DNA of 64,000 bases from Devosia sp. Leaf420. GTDB lineage: Bacteria > Pseudomonadota > Alphaproteobacteria > Rhizobiales > Devosiaceae. The notes under the pieces were generated by a model. It did no database searches. It worked only from the letters and a program-made list of their open reading frames with translations, and was not told where the DNA came from. Shown piece by piece: positions 25,601-32,286 of the stretch (positions are counted from its first letter, which is position 1; each line of letters starts with the position of its first letter). The position numbers were made by a program, and so were the translations under genes. Location of the stretch: positions 452,635-516,634 of the forward strand of contig NZ_LMQU01000011.1 of NCBI RefSeq assembly GCF_001425445.1. The letters are read 5' to 3'.

Positions 25601-28572
25601 TCGTCCGCGACCAGCGTATTGTCGATGTAGACATCGACCGTGCCTGTCGGCGTTGCGGCTGTGGAGTTGACCTTGACCGAAAAGGTTACCGTTCCGCCTA
25701 GCGTAATAGTAGGCGCCGAGGTGGTGACCTCAGTCGACGTCAAAGCCTTGTTGACCTGATGCTGCACACTGGCCACTGGGCTCGCGCTAAAGCTGGTCGT
25801 TGCAGCATAGCTTGCCGTAATCTGCCGCTGCCCGACGGCAAGAGTTGTCGTCTTGGCCAAGGCAACACCTGCGTGAAGCTCCGCCGAACCAAGAGACTGC
25901 CCGTCGGCCATGAAGGTCACATCGCCCGTTGGCACACCACCTAGGGATGTCACCTCGGCACGAAGCGTGACTTCATCTTTGAACCGGCTGGGTTCAGGTA
26001 GAACGGTGAGGTTCAGAGCAGTATCGGCAGGGCGCACCTGGTAGCCACTGGCGAGCGTATCGGTGCTCTGGATAAAGCCTGCATCCCCGCTATATACGGC
26101 AGTTACGGTATACGTGTTCACTGCAAGGCTCGGCAGCGAGAGGACTGCCGTGCCATTGACGAGGTTTTGCGCCGGCTGCTGAGCCCCATTGAGGGAGAAG
26201 GTGACGCTCCCCGTCAGGGCGCCGACGCCAGGCGCGAGGGCTTCGACATGAGCGGTGAACACCGCAGCGGCGCCAAATGCCCCGCTCGTAGCATTGCTTG
26301 AAATCGTCGTGGCCGTGGCAGCTCTGCCAACAGTGTGCCCACCCGGAAGCAAGCCAGTTGCCGAAAGAGCGTTGGCACTCCCGCTATAGGCTACCGATAC
26401 GGTGTGATTGCCCACTGCCAGCGAGGAACGCGTGAGTGTCGCCTCACCATTGATGAGGGTCACCGCGGGCAAAACCTGCTGATTGTCGATCGTGAATATT
26501 ATCGACCCCGTTGCCGGGCCGCCCGGGGCGGAGGCAAGGGCCGTAAAGTTCACTGCCTGCCCGGTTACGGTTGGCTCGGGCGTCGCGGTTAACAAAACCG
26601 AGGATGTCGCTTTACTGACGGTGTGCGCGACAGCGCCTGACACGCTGGCCGAAAAGCTGTCGGACACCTGATAGGCGGCGGTGATACTGCGAGCGCCAAT
26701 CGCAAGGCCCGACAGCGATACCTTGGCCTCTCCACCAACGAGCGCGGCGTCTGGCCCCGGAACGCCATCAATACTGAAGACGACCCTACCACCCGGAGTA
26801 CCTGCGGCTGAAGTAACGCGAGCGACCGCCGTCGGCGTATCGCCAAACTGGCTATTTGCCGAACCCAAGGTGAGCGTGGTCGTGGTCGAGGCCGGCGAAA
26901 CGACCTGTCCGCCTGAGAGAACCCCATCCCCGGACTTAAAATTTGTAGAGCCTCCATAGTGAGCCTCCACAAGATGTGTGCCACCGGAAAGATTAAGCGC
27001 TGTGAAGTTCGCAACACCGCCAACGACAGGCACCGGCGTCTGCGCAACACCGTCGATCTTGAAGGTAACCGTCCCAGTCGGCGTGCCGCCAGCGGAGGTG
27101 ACCGTTGCGCCGAAGGTTGCCTGCTGACCATAGACCACGGCACCCGGACCCGTGACTTGGACAGTGGTGGCCGCTTGATCGACCTGCTGGGAAGCCGACG
27201 TATTGGAGCCGGTGAAATTGCTCGTGGGATGATATGTCGCCAACACGGCATGTGTCCCGACACCAAGCGGCGGCATGGCGATACTGGCTTTGCCGCTGAC
27301 AAGACTGACCGGCGCATAGGCAACGCCATCGACGGTGAAAACCACGGTGCCCACCGGCGTGATCTGGGAGGCCTCGACAGTGGCGGTAATTGTGCCGGCC
27401 TGGCCAAAAGTGCTCGGATTTGGCGAAAGACTGAGCGTAGTCGTCGTCGCTGCAGGCGTGACGGACCGGTAAGCTGGGCTCGAAACACTGGCAGCATGAC
27501 CCGATGAGCCCGAATATTTGGCAATGATAGACCGCGTGCCGGCGGCAAGTGCTGTGGTCGTGAAGGTCGCCGTGCCCGCCTGCAAAGCGACCGCCGGCTG
27601 ATCGACGCCATCGATGGAAAACACCACCGTGCCGGTGGGCGTCGACACGCTGGGCGCAGTCGCACTGACTTGAGCCGTCAAAGTAACAGACTGGCCATAA
27701 GCGCTTGGGGTTGGATTTAAAGCGACGGTCGTAGTGGTCGCCGCTAGTGCGACCCCGTGCCCTCCGGCCAGCGTGCCGCTTGCGCCACCAAAGTTCGCAT
27801 TCCCGAGATAGTTCGCGGTCACCGCATATGTGCCGACCGGCAAATCCGAACGCGATAGGGTCGCAACGCCGTTGGTCAAGGCAACCGGCGACTGCTGCAC
27901 CCCGCCGATCGAGAAAACCACATCACCCGTGGGTGTTCCACCAATCGAACTCGCGCTTGCCTGAAACTGAACCGGCTGACCAAAAAACGACTGACTTGGG
28001 CCCGAAACGGCCAGTGTTGTCGGCGCGGGCGCCGGATTGCAGGTGAGCGAGACAGTAACGCGGTTCGACTGGCTTAGGGCGGCCGTCGCATCGACATGGG
28101 CCGCTTGCAGCAGGGCGGAGCCGGTCGCCGCAATTGTTCCATTGATGACATAGCTGGTATTGGTGGCATTGGTAACGGTCGCCCCAAGAATCGTTGCGGG
28201 CAAGATGTTGGTATATAGGATTTGCAATACTGCGCCGGCTTTGGCTGGATTGCTCGTATAGGCAAAGCGAATTTCGTCGCCGGCATAAAAAACTTGCGTC
28301 GTAAGCAACAGTCCCGCGGTGGATGGCGGACCCGAATAGTTCATCACACCTGAATTGACGTAAGTGCAACCGGGCGACGCTGCGACGGCGACGCCTGTCA
28401 GCGCGGAGAAGCACAGCAATGCCGGAATGCAATGGCGAAGAGGCTGGGTGAGAAGACGGCCGCAGCAGAAAGCAAGGACTGTCGCCAGCCACTGAACAAC
28501 ACCGATAACGAAGCCATTACGCCAGAGGCGCGTAAAGATCGGTACCACCGAAAACCCAGACAGAAAGAGCAC
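16606..28572 (-). CDS. giant Ig-repeat autotransporter/adhesin (3,988 residues)
   Basis: One uninterrupted frame of 12 kb. By eye it has: residues 1-66, an export region with two hydrophobic stretches, ending TGVAVAA before SPGC; about 67-185, a unique domain with two cysteines; about 185-1615, some 15 Big_3-type Ig repeats of about 95 residues (typical core PTGTVVFSIDG, then YSGD-like); about 1616-2764, some 13 putative-Ig (He_PIG) repeats of about 88 residues (core LPPGLSLDPATGTLSGTP); about 2765-3547, eight further Big_3-like repeats; about 3548-3650, a DUF11/DUF7507-like domain with a cysteine pair; a linker; and about 3736-3988, an autotransporter beta-barrel ending GIGAKF. This is the layout of a type V secreted surface adhesin, with the barrel in the outer membrane. 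The GTG at 28572 has no clear Shine-Dalgarno; another GTG eight codons on is possible. A PAS-LuxR regulator lies upstream in the same direction. Confidence 0.9.
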   Translation of the reverse strand: MLFLSGFSVVPIFTRLWRNGFVIGVVQWLATVLAFCCGRLLTQPLRHCIPALLCFSALTGVAVAASPGCTYVNSGVMNYSGPPSTAGLLLTTQVFYAGDEIRFAYTSNPAKAGAVLQILYTNILPATILGATVTNATNTSYVINGTIAATGSALLQAAHVDATAALSQSNRVTVSLTCNPAPAPTTLAVSGPSQSFFGQPVQFQASASSIGGTPTGDVVFSIGGVQQSPVALTNGVATLSRSDLPVGTYAVTANYLGNANFGGASGTLAGGHGVALAATTTTVALNPTPSAYGQSVTLTAQVSATAPSVSTPTGTVVFSIDGVDQPAVALQAGTATFTTTALAAGTRSIIAKYSGSSGHAASVSSPAYRSVTPAATTTTLSLSPNPSTFGQAGTITATVEASQITPVGTVVFTVDGVAYAPVSLVSGKASIAMPPLGVGTHAVLATYHPTSNFTGSNTSASQQVDQAATTVQVTGPGAVVYGQQATFGATVTSAGGTPTGTVTFKIDGVAQTPVPVVGGVANFTALNLSGGTHLVEAHYGGSTNFKSGDGVLSGGQVVSPASTTTTLTLGSANSQFGDTPTAVARVTSAAGTPGGRVVFSIDGVPGPDAALVGGEAKVSLSGLAIGARSITAAYQVSDSFSASVSGAVAHTVSKATSSVLLTATPEPTVTGQAVNFTALASAPGGPATGSIIFTIDNQQVLPAVTLINGEATLTRSSLAVGNHTVSVAYSGSANALSATGLLPGGHTVGRAATATTISSNATSGAFGAAAVFTAHVEALAPGVGALTGSVTFSLNGAQQPAQNLVNGTAVLSLPSLAVNTYTVTAVYSGDAGFIQSTDTLASGYQVRPADTALNLTVLPEPSRFKDEVTLRAEVTSLGGVPTGDVTFMADGQSLGSAELHAGVALAKTTTLAVGQRQITASYAATTSFSASPVASVQHQVNKALTSTEVTTSAPTITLGGTVTFSVKVNSTAATPTGTVDVYIDNTLVADDVLLTAGMASVSATPSSVGTHVVRVEYSGDGDHEQSTGILAGDLHVDRALVSLSVSASANAVAYGQSATLSADISSAGGPLSGDIVFDIDGTRYQAPITNGRADLTVPTLESGFYLVTAIYAQTSDFQGATAPLAGGLTIQQASSALTVVSSSPVSVYGTSPTIEARLNTGSLVPTGTITFTVDGSPRSAGSFANGVAVLSLPGLDVGNHTISASYSGDSHILPATGAINGGQTVTPASTLMALSATPSTAELGTAVELVAEVTGVGTPSGNVVFMVDGTSYGARSLVGGKARLTLSALTVGSHAVSASYATQNNHDTSSATLATPVVITHKTTTLRIFGPPALLHVGELATFRADLTAGAFTPTGTVDFIIDGDTSAPIRKPLVNGSATLDYAFVSGGNHTVEAVYAGTHEYGPARDALAGGQVVVAAATSTALSLPAAPLRFGDPITATAVVTALTAGAGTPSGIVEFLVNGTVVGTSALVGGSADFDLPALSAGQYVVIARYVAGRDYGASFDERIGVTIERATPKVALVVSPSPATAGQPVVFELTVAAPGLVPPSDVTFSAPGMSPATVQLNASGKASYSTAFPSAGSFTVAADFSGTPNILPASASSALVVDPAPISVTLVSHVPPGEVGADYFGSVTAVGGTGPYFVTHGTGFPPGLQMDAATGQITGRPLSAGSFTFDVDVVDANDQPVTTGSYSITIVVPVAVLITSSLPPSGVAGTPYQSVAPTVTGGAGAYLFALSGAPSGISVDATTGIVAGTTRQTGTFNLVLTATDTNGVVGSRTYPVTFTAPVIAASATMPAGEVGIAYPGGSITASGGAEPYTYAIGADPLPPGLVLDADTGAVTGIPSAAGTYPVTFTVTDANGFSGQASASFVTTVVPVVTLPASLPPAREGQHYLQSIAAVGATGPYTYSVSAGSLPLDLQLDTTTGLLSGIPSQSGTADFTITATDSSLPVPRAGTQRYTFAIAAASVLTMTPPPAVVAGAAYSHAFNATGGSGSYTYQIVSGTLPQGLQFDPQTGLVSGTTTDVGSHALIVAATDTGSGDVSSQGFALVVVPPSVVVSISGTSAAFGAAFSANLTATGGQGTYTFTSPDKPAWLFLTAAGDLTGTPDTAGSVSFDVEAKDANGFIGTAAITLVVAPPVLSLGVLSDTAHETTRPYSATFSIAGGVAPYSVVLKGGTLPPGLTLGATGTVQGTLSGAPSLVGTYTFDIEARDANGFTVEHPYTVIISAHLGTAILNPTLPTWIAGEPGSGTAGVTNGGGSFTYVSSDLPVGLSLDPITGDISGTLTTAGTYAFTVTATNTLTGLENSQSYSLSVVAPTFTSASALATGTAGTSYSAQIAVSGGSGIYTFGAATGLPTGLSFDPATGTLSGAPTEAGAFSIVVPIRDSNGFNGTATYALQVDAPTMTLAGGSLTDTILASPFAPYQFAASGNGAGVLKFSLSAGTLPPGLALAEDGTLSGSATAQGNFSFEITATDENGFSGSALFDLTVLSNESGALSFSGALADWPFKQLDTRSVAASGTPVAIVSYSVTAGALPPGVSLAPTTGMLSGTPTAAGPFRFEITVKDGDYFKSHTFDLNVAPPGLSLSGTVPLTARVGVPYNADVDATSTLSGSSFAYRLINAPPGLSIDASGAITSTPTTDGTFTFTIQATDADGFSVSQSQTLTVSEAFIPLALPASLPDAENGVPYSELVRPTNGTGPFTFQIDAAPDLPPNLSIDNTSGVLFGTPSADGQFSFTITATDNLGNSGSKTYTLTIAPAGANAPSLTTVNLAPSSSSPVVGQRVVLRAEVLSSGGIPGGSLVFKSNGATIDSELLDAQGRAEIEWPIGLASQTVEAEYLGTAGFLGSSSAQLTVSATAAATEASISGNLSISRHDDRLVVVASVGRLAPSSGPVSAGTLKFYLDNALIDSGPAVGGTRTLISPLDPGIHILRAEFEPDDPALDLGASSEVNITVSADTVVTVTGPASAMEGATSTFVATVDLVPTHALDATGDVEFFAGSTRLGAQTLVGGEATFSTDELPVGTHDIWVNYPLHHVFRASASPRMAHRVMPVSTVSEDTFTDLSLSTASPVISQMITMRAEITALSELIPTGDVEFVAQPSGTVLGRSAVDAIGVASLDYAFFDLDTRNIEARYLGEGNFNASSDTSPVVPVSAPTKLNLSASAPRTLVGETVTLTAEVERQAPASGLPSSATIEFLADGSVIGTSVTNGASSATFVTPPLAADTAFTARYLGPLNLIDAASQSAVLNQPVVRDDVDLAVDATNSGTDFVIDVTLTPVALTGRTPSGTLTLRHADGLFADQVITLAGPTAQFSVTETLFGPGVHTLLVSYDGDTYFNAASAQINHQVMGDTTVSFTISPNRPVPGALATLSARVFSLSGSGMPTGSVLFRFASSTWSDQVSANLVGDHATASMVFPDATEGEMTVIYSGDAVYQSNAAAPLRRRIVMMSGLEATSTALSTSAAAVGVGQPVTFTAAVQTPTGSPSGSVVFYSGNILLGRATLGGGLAQYTVPGFASGTHSIIAYYGGTAIHAASQSPALSQRVIGADGVSFSMSTRPEAFVALGQRIEVIYTLVATGGVDLTGLGVSSAAMAVACPSDSLPAFATMVCTGSYTITEADMQAGRVDLPGTAVVDGIGAIVSGTSITLQATAVAEQFATMTEEFMTTRQKLVATALRLPDIFDRRRIAPGRRPGTVIARADGTSQILGFTSSLADVMSWGAAKAAENLATSVALEPLPVNIWIDAQMTLHAQAGVDTHWGDFSTLAIGVDYLLGDTALLGAVLQGDWMHDNSSKGSVSGTGYLAGIYGSVALSEHLSLDGSLLYGQSQNDAVAEMFGQYFAGSFGTERFLANLDLSGLWEHDALTIRPSVLMTLSSEDGGDYFVRNETGDAVLVEIERQTAFKVGLGSAFEYGIDLEGGHVLTPKAEVELGLSGSVLGDLSVDSRLYGRSTVGFGYSSPNGLTLNGEFGADLDATGFRSVTVRGGIGAKF

Positions 28573-28866
28573 AACACTAATTGTGACCGTCTGAACGCTT
28601 TCGATTTGCCAACTGGAAAGAAAAACGTTAACAGTTGTTAACTAAATCGGAGCCTGACGCTGGCGCGATATTCCAGAAGCGCTGCGATCGAAAGCCGTCA
28701 TGACGCCGATTGTCAGTATGCTTAACGCGGATTCTTCGAGATATTGTGGGTTCTTGGTACGGAATATTCCGTATCTGGCGCGATTCGACGTCGTGTCAAT
28801 TGCTGGTTTTCTGCAATGGACGTAGACGTGAACGCAGTCTCACGCCTAAACTAGTTTCAAAAAGCG
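28573..28866. other. 294-bp gap upstream of the giant gene
   Basis: No credible gene. The frame of the giant gene stays open upstream to a stop at 28642-28644 but offers no ATG, GTG or TTG. The only notable site is the dyad GTTAACAGTTGTTAAC at 28627-28642, about 55 bases before the start, which may bind a regulator. The candidate promoter of the giant gene must lie here or upstream. Confidence 0.5.
28627..28642. promoter_or_regulatory. GTTAAC dyad upstream of the giant autotransporter
   Basis: Two GTTAAC hexamers separated by four bases form a symmetric site within the leader of the minus-strand giant gene. The paired TTAA halves (six bases apart) recall, but do not equal, the CtrA consensus TTAA-N7-TTAA. 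Confidence 0.3.
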
Positions 28867-29481
28867 CTAGATCTGGTTTTTACGAAGGGCCGTAGCGACC
28901 GCATGAACGCGGTTGAACGTACCAAGCTTCGCCCCCGCATTGGCAATATGCGTATCCACAGTCCGGCTGGTGATGCCGAGCATCGAAGCAACGGTATCGC
29001 TGGTATTGCCGAAAGAGATCAGTCGCAGAATTTCCCGTTCGCGCTCGGTGATGGCGTATTTGCCGCGTGGCTGCGGCTCTTCCTCACGCGGCTCTTCTTC
29101 TTGATAGTCCTGGATCGGGCAAACAGTGCCGTAAAATCCTTCGAACTGATCATTCTCGCCGAATTTTGGTAGGCCCACGGCCCAGACGCTCGAATAATCG
29201 CCATCCGCCCGCGCCAGCCTGAAGGCCGCGCCATAAGCAGTCTGCGTATCATGAGCGTGGAGGAAGCTGCGCCGGACCTTTCCGGCATCGTCTGGATGAA
29301 CAAGGCTCAGCCAGGAAAGGCCGATCCCTTGATCAGCGTCAGCACCGGTGAAATGAAACCATTCCGGGCTGAGGTAAAAGCATTCACCATTCAAATCAGT
29401 CGCCCAAGCGATCAAATTGGTGGTCTCAGTAACGGCCCGAAACCTTTGACGCTCAGCCGTCCAATCGACAGTTTTTTTCAT
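28867..29481 (-). CDS. PAS-domain LuxR-type transcriptional regulator
   Basis: A 204-residue one-component regulator. Residues about 15-125 form a PAS fold of the PAS_3 type (WATDLNGECFYLSPEW, then WLSLVHPDDAGKV), followed by an acidic linker (EEEPREEEPQPRG) and a GerE/LuxR helix-turn-helix (ITEREREILRLISFGNTSDT, then SRTVDTHIANAGAKLG). The PAS ligand is unknown. It lies upstream of and in the same direction as the giant autotransporter, 294 bases away, so it may control that gene; this is inference from position. The ATG at 29481 has only a weak ribosome-binding site. Confidence 0.87.
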   Translation of the reverse strand: MKKTVDWTAERQRFRAVTETTNLIAWATDLNGECFYLSPEWFHFTGADADQGIGLSWLSLVHPDDAGKVRRSFLHAHDTQTAYGAAFRLARADGDYSSVWAVGLPKFGENDQFEGFYGTVCPIQDYQEEEPREEEPQPRGKYAITEREREILRLISFGNTSDTVASMLGITSRTVDTHIANAGAKLGTFNRVHAVATALRKNQI

Positions 29482-29855
29482 CAGCCAGGAAGTTGGTTCA
29501 TAGGGTGCGGTTAAGGCAATCTACATACACAACCTCAATGTACCCAATATCGGTGATAATACAACCATCTTCTGTGTTCATATAACCCATGTTCTTTGTG
29601 GAACTAAGCCGCATTGCCAAGCGACTGCAGAACCGCAGGTCGCGGACAATTACATTCACGATGTGAACTTAAAGATCGGGAATGGTTATTGCAGTAACTG
29701 GGCAAAGCGACGCTGAGCGCACCAGTTGGCGGACAGCCCATAACGAGGCTAAACCGCGACATCGGAATACTGGGAGGCAAAGCCCCGATCCGATGGATAA
29801 GAAGGAAGAGAGCCTAGGGCCGCCGACCTTATGCCGGCGGGCCCTGGGTTATGCC
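29482..29855. other. 374-bp gap, AT-rich in its first half, between LuxR and rpsU genes
   Basis: No gene is supported. From about 29520 to 29680 the sequence is clearly richer in A/T than its surroundings and may hold the promoter of the minus-strand regulator (minus-strand TTGTAT, 16 bases, TACATT is a weak candidate). From about 29810 to 29850 there is a GC-rich hairpin after the rpsU stop that could end rpsU transcription. Confidence 0.5.
29812..29848 (-). terminator. possible terminator after rpsU copy 2
   Basis: An imperfect GC-rich stem (AGGGCCGCCG with CCGGCGGGCCCT) stands just after the rpsU stop on the minus strand, followed by TCTCTTCCTTCTT, pyrimidine-rich rather than pure T. Confidence 0.4.
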
Positions 29856-30110
29856 TTAGCGGGGCGACGGACGACCATCGGTGCGCACCGGGCGCTTGGG
29901 AGCCGCGATCAAACCTTCGCGGATAGCCTGCTTGCGAGCATTCTTGCGGGCGCGGCGAACGGCCTCACCCTTTTTACGAACGCGCTCTTCCGAGGGCTTC
30001 TCAAAATACTTCCGGAGCTTCATTTCGCGGAAGACGCCTTCGCGCTGAAGGCGCTTCTTGAGGACACGAAGGGCTTGTTCGACGTTGTTGTCGCGTACCT
30101 GAACCTGCAA
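29856..30110 (-). CDS. rpsU: 30S ribosomal protein S21 (copy 2)
   Basis: An 84-residue S21 that begins [20 protein letters not shown] and carries an extended tail [15 protein letters not shown], so it differs from copy 1 in its C-terminus. The start is a TTG at 30110, preceded by AGGAA; the frame is open upstream but that part is unlike S21. Copies 1 and 2 share an exact 32-base stretch (14450-14481 and 30016-30047, inverted). Several Hyphomicrobiales have more than one S21 gene; differential use is unknown. Confidence 0.93.
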   Translation of the reverse strand: MQVQVRDNNVEQALRVLKKRLQREGVFREMKLRKYFEKPSEERVRKKGEAVRRARKNARKQAIREGLIAAPKRPVRTDGRPSPR

Positions 30111-30244
30111 AAAATTTCCTAACTTTGATTTCGTCTCACCCGCCTGAACAGACAGGCAGGAGTCGACGTAAGACCGATTGGGGCGTGTGGTATCAGCTTG
30201 ATCGTCTCGACCCAACCCCAATAAGGGTAAATTTTCGGGAAGAT

Positions 30245-31060
30245 CTAACCAGGAAGCGCCTGCTTCACATCAGCAAGGCTTGGCGCATTCATGTGGCGGT
30301 ACACTGCCTGGATGATGGAATAGCAGCCAAACGCGACGAGGCCAAGAGCCGCCGTACCATAAAGCCAACGCCCGAAGGGCAGCGCATAGACATAATCGAG
30401 AGCATCCGAAATGCCGCCAGCCTGCTCGGGTGAAACGGTCAGAGCCGCATAAGCCACGAACCCACCGACGATGGCGAGCAAAGCGCCGCGGGCAACCAGC
30501 CCGAACAAGCATGCAAAGTCGAGTACTTTGGGCGACGATGGAAGATCAAGCCGATCGCGGTATTTCCGTGTGACGCCCTTGCCGATCTGAACAAGACCCG
30601 CGCCGATGACACCAATGGCGACAAGGCCAAGGAGGAAAGGGCCAAACGGCTGCTGGAGGAGCCAGGCCGAGGCCTCGGATTCCCCGCCACCACCGCTACT
30701 GCCGCCCCCTTGCCCCAACGCCATGCGCGCAGCAGTGAGCGCAAGGAAAACATTGGCGCCTGCGCTGATCAGCGAACCGACGCGCCCGACAAGACCCTTG
30801 CCGTCCGTGCCGACATTGTCAGCGTCCAGAAATCCTTGCGCGAGGCGCCAGGCGATGTGACCGGCAAGACCGATGGCAATCAGGCCCAGAAGCACGCGAC
30901 CGAAGGGGAATTGCAAGACATGCGAGAGCGCTCCTGAGGAGTCTTCCGTGCCCCCGCCGCCGTTCAAAGCTGACATGAAGGCGAGACCGCCAAGGAGAAT
31001 ATAAACAACGCCACGAGCAGCATAGCCTGCCCGTGCCAATGTCTCGAATTTGTTGCGCAT
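30245..31060 (-). CDS. DUF1206 membrane protein
   Basis: A 271-residue integral membrane protein with six predicted helices in three pairs. Each pair begins with a related motif ([17 protein letters not shown], then [16 protein letters not shown], then [15 protein letters not shown]) and contains an FPFGR, QPFGP or LPFGR turn, which is the three-repeat pattern of DUF1206. A glycine/serine-rich loop lies near residue 120. The family's function is unknown. The gene starts at the ATG at 31060 and appears to be transcribed alone. Confidence 0.88.
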   Translation of the reverse strand: MRNKFETLARAGYAARGVVYILLGGLAFMSALNGGGGTEDSSGALSHVLQFPFGRVLLGLIAIGLAGHIAWRLAQGFLDADNVGTDGKGLVGRVGSLISAGANVFLALTAARMALGQGGGSSGGGGESEASAWLLQQPFGPFLLGLVAIGVIGAGLVQIGKGVTRKYRDRLDLPSSPKVLDFACLFGLVARGALLAIVGGFVAYAALTVSPEQAGGISDALDYVYALPFGRWLYGTAALGLVAFGCYSIIQAVYRHMNAPSLADVKQALPG

Positions 31061-31144
31061 GACTTAAACCCTTCAACTGAAGGGCAAACGACAAGACGTG
31101 GGCCGGGTTCCGCAGCGTTAGCGATGCGACGGCTAGCGAGGATG

Positions 31145-31166
31145 GCGCGGCACTTAGATGCCGCGC
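31145..31166 (-). terminator. hairpin after the siderophore-binding protein gene
   Basis: A perfect 8-bp stem, GCGCGGCA with TGCCGCGC around a 6-base loop, starts 11 bases after the minus-strand stop. No T run follows, so it may be an mRNA-end stabiliser or a Rho-assisted terminator. Confidence 0.4.
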
Positions 31167-31176
31167 TTCTTAGGTC

Positions 31177-32133
31177 CTATTGGTCGGCATAGGGAACGAA
31201 GGTCCGGCCCGAAATGTTGGAGATCAGCATGTAGCTGATGGCTCCGAGCGCATAGAAGGAGTTGGACGAGGCTTCTTCGCGCGGAATGGTGATCAGCTGG
31301 TTGCTCTGGCACGCTGTCAGATACTGGCAGAAGTCGGGGACAACGGCGTTTAGCTTCTCATTGGACGTTTGAGGGATTTCGAGCGTGTCCGTGCGGTAAG
31401 TGGCAAAGACAAAGTCTGCATCGAGCTCCGGAAGTCTTTCGGCTGGAACCATCATGTCGCCGCCCTCGGGTATGCTCTCGATAAGCGCAGGCGCCTTGAA
31501 CCCCGCATCGCGCAACACACGCCCGAGCGTGCCATAGGTGTGCTCGACATAGAAGGCGCCGTCATTGCCCTGAATGACAGAGACCGAAATGTTGGCCGTG
31601 TCGATCAGCCGTTTGATCTGCGCAATCTGGCCATCATAGCGGGTCTTGAGGAAAGCCATGCGCTCTTGTGTGCCGGTTATGTCGGCCAAAAGTTCATAGG
31701 CCGCAAAAGCGTCGGCGCTGGTATCGATGACGACGACGGGAGCGATCTTCTCCAGTTGATCGACCGGGGCTGTCTGCCATTCGGTCGTGATGATGAGATC
31801 GGGCTCAAGCGCCGAGATCGCTTCTATATCAGCAGGCAGATTACCGACGAATTTGATTTGAGAATTGTCGAAATCGACCCCTGTCAGTACCGCACTGGCG
31901 CGGATGAACGGCTTTCCATCGGCCGTCGTCCGCCCATGGCTACCGATCGGGGGCACGCCAAGCTCGATCAGCAGGATGGTGATGCTGAGATCGTGCAGCG
32001 ATACGATCCGCATTGGATGTGCTGGAATCTCGACCGTCCGACCGGTCAGATCGGTTATGCTGCGTGTCTCCTGCGCTAGCGCCGGGGCAACGGTGAGGAT
32101 GACAGCCAATAAGGCTGCAATGAAGCGGTTCAT
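31177..32133 (-). CDS. periplasmic binding protein, iron-siderophore/cobalamin type (orphan)
   Basis: A 318-residue secreted protein. The signal peptide ends at about residue 20 (VAPALA before QETRS). The mature part begins with ITDLTGRTVEIPAHPMRIVS and has ISALEPDLIITT, the pattern of the FecB/FepB/BtuF fold (Peripla_BP_2). Such proteins deliver ferric siderophores, heme or cobalamin to a FecCD-type importer. No permease or ATPase of that type adjoins it, so it must work with a transporter encoded elsewhere. The start is the ATG at 32133 after GGGGGA; an ATG 48 bases upstream would lengthen the signal peptide. Confidence 0.82.
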   Translation of the reverse strand: MNRFIAALLAVILTVAPALAQETRSITDLTGRTVEIPAHPMRIVSLHDLSITILLIELGVPPIGSHGRTTADGKPFIRASAVLTGVDFDNSQIKFVGNLPADIEAISALEPDLIITTEWQTAPVDQLEKIAPVVVIDTSADAFAAYELLADITGTQERMAFLKTRYDGQIAQIKRLIDTANISVSVIQGNDGAFYVEHTYGTLGRVLRDAGFKAPALIESIPEGGDMMVPAERLPELDADFVFATYRTDTLEIPQTSNEKLNAVVPDFCQYLTACQSNQLITIPREEASSNSFYALGAISYMLISNISGRTFVPYADQ

Positions 32134-32183
32134 GCGTTTCCCCCATACCGAGGCGCATAAAAGTGGCCTCACAGCCCGCACTA

Positions 32184-32215
32184 ATAATTATGACTAACGA
32201 TGTCAACAATATCAG
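32184..32215 (-). promoter_or_regulatory. possible promoter of the orphan binding protein
   Basis: On the minus strand TTGACA is followed by an AT-rich stretch containing the palindrome ATAATTAT, 50-80 bases before the ATG. Such AT-rich dyads can be iron-regulator sites in this order, but no consensus is met. Confidence 0.3.
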
Positions 32216-32286
32216 TGACGCTTTGAGAGGCCTGCGGATGTCGCCGAGCAGCAACGCCTATGCGGCATGCCCAGCGCTCGTTACGG

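Noticed and set aside
16606..28572. CRISPR or simple DNA tandem repeats within the giant gene
   Set aside because: The repeats are conserved only at protein level, about 88-97 residues long, without identical short DNA repeats or spacers.
28710..28895. 61-codon plus-strand frame upstream of the giant gene
   Set aside because: No ribosome-binding site, unusual composition and overlap with the end of the LuxR-type gene.
14387..30110. Genomic island or mobile element bracketed by the rpsU copies
   Set aside because: No integrase, transposase, tRNA target or matching attachment site was found; only the inverted rpsU similarity is seen.
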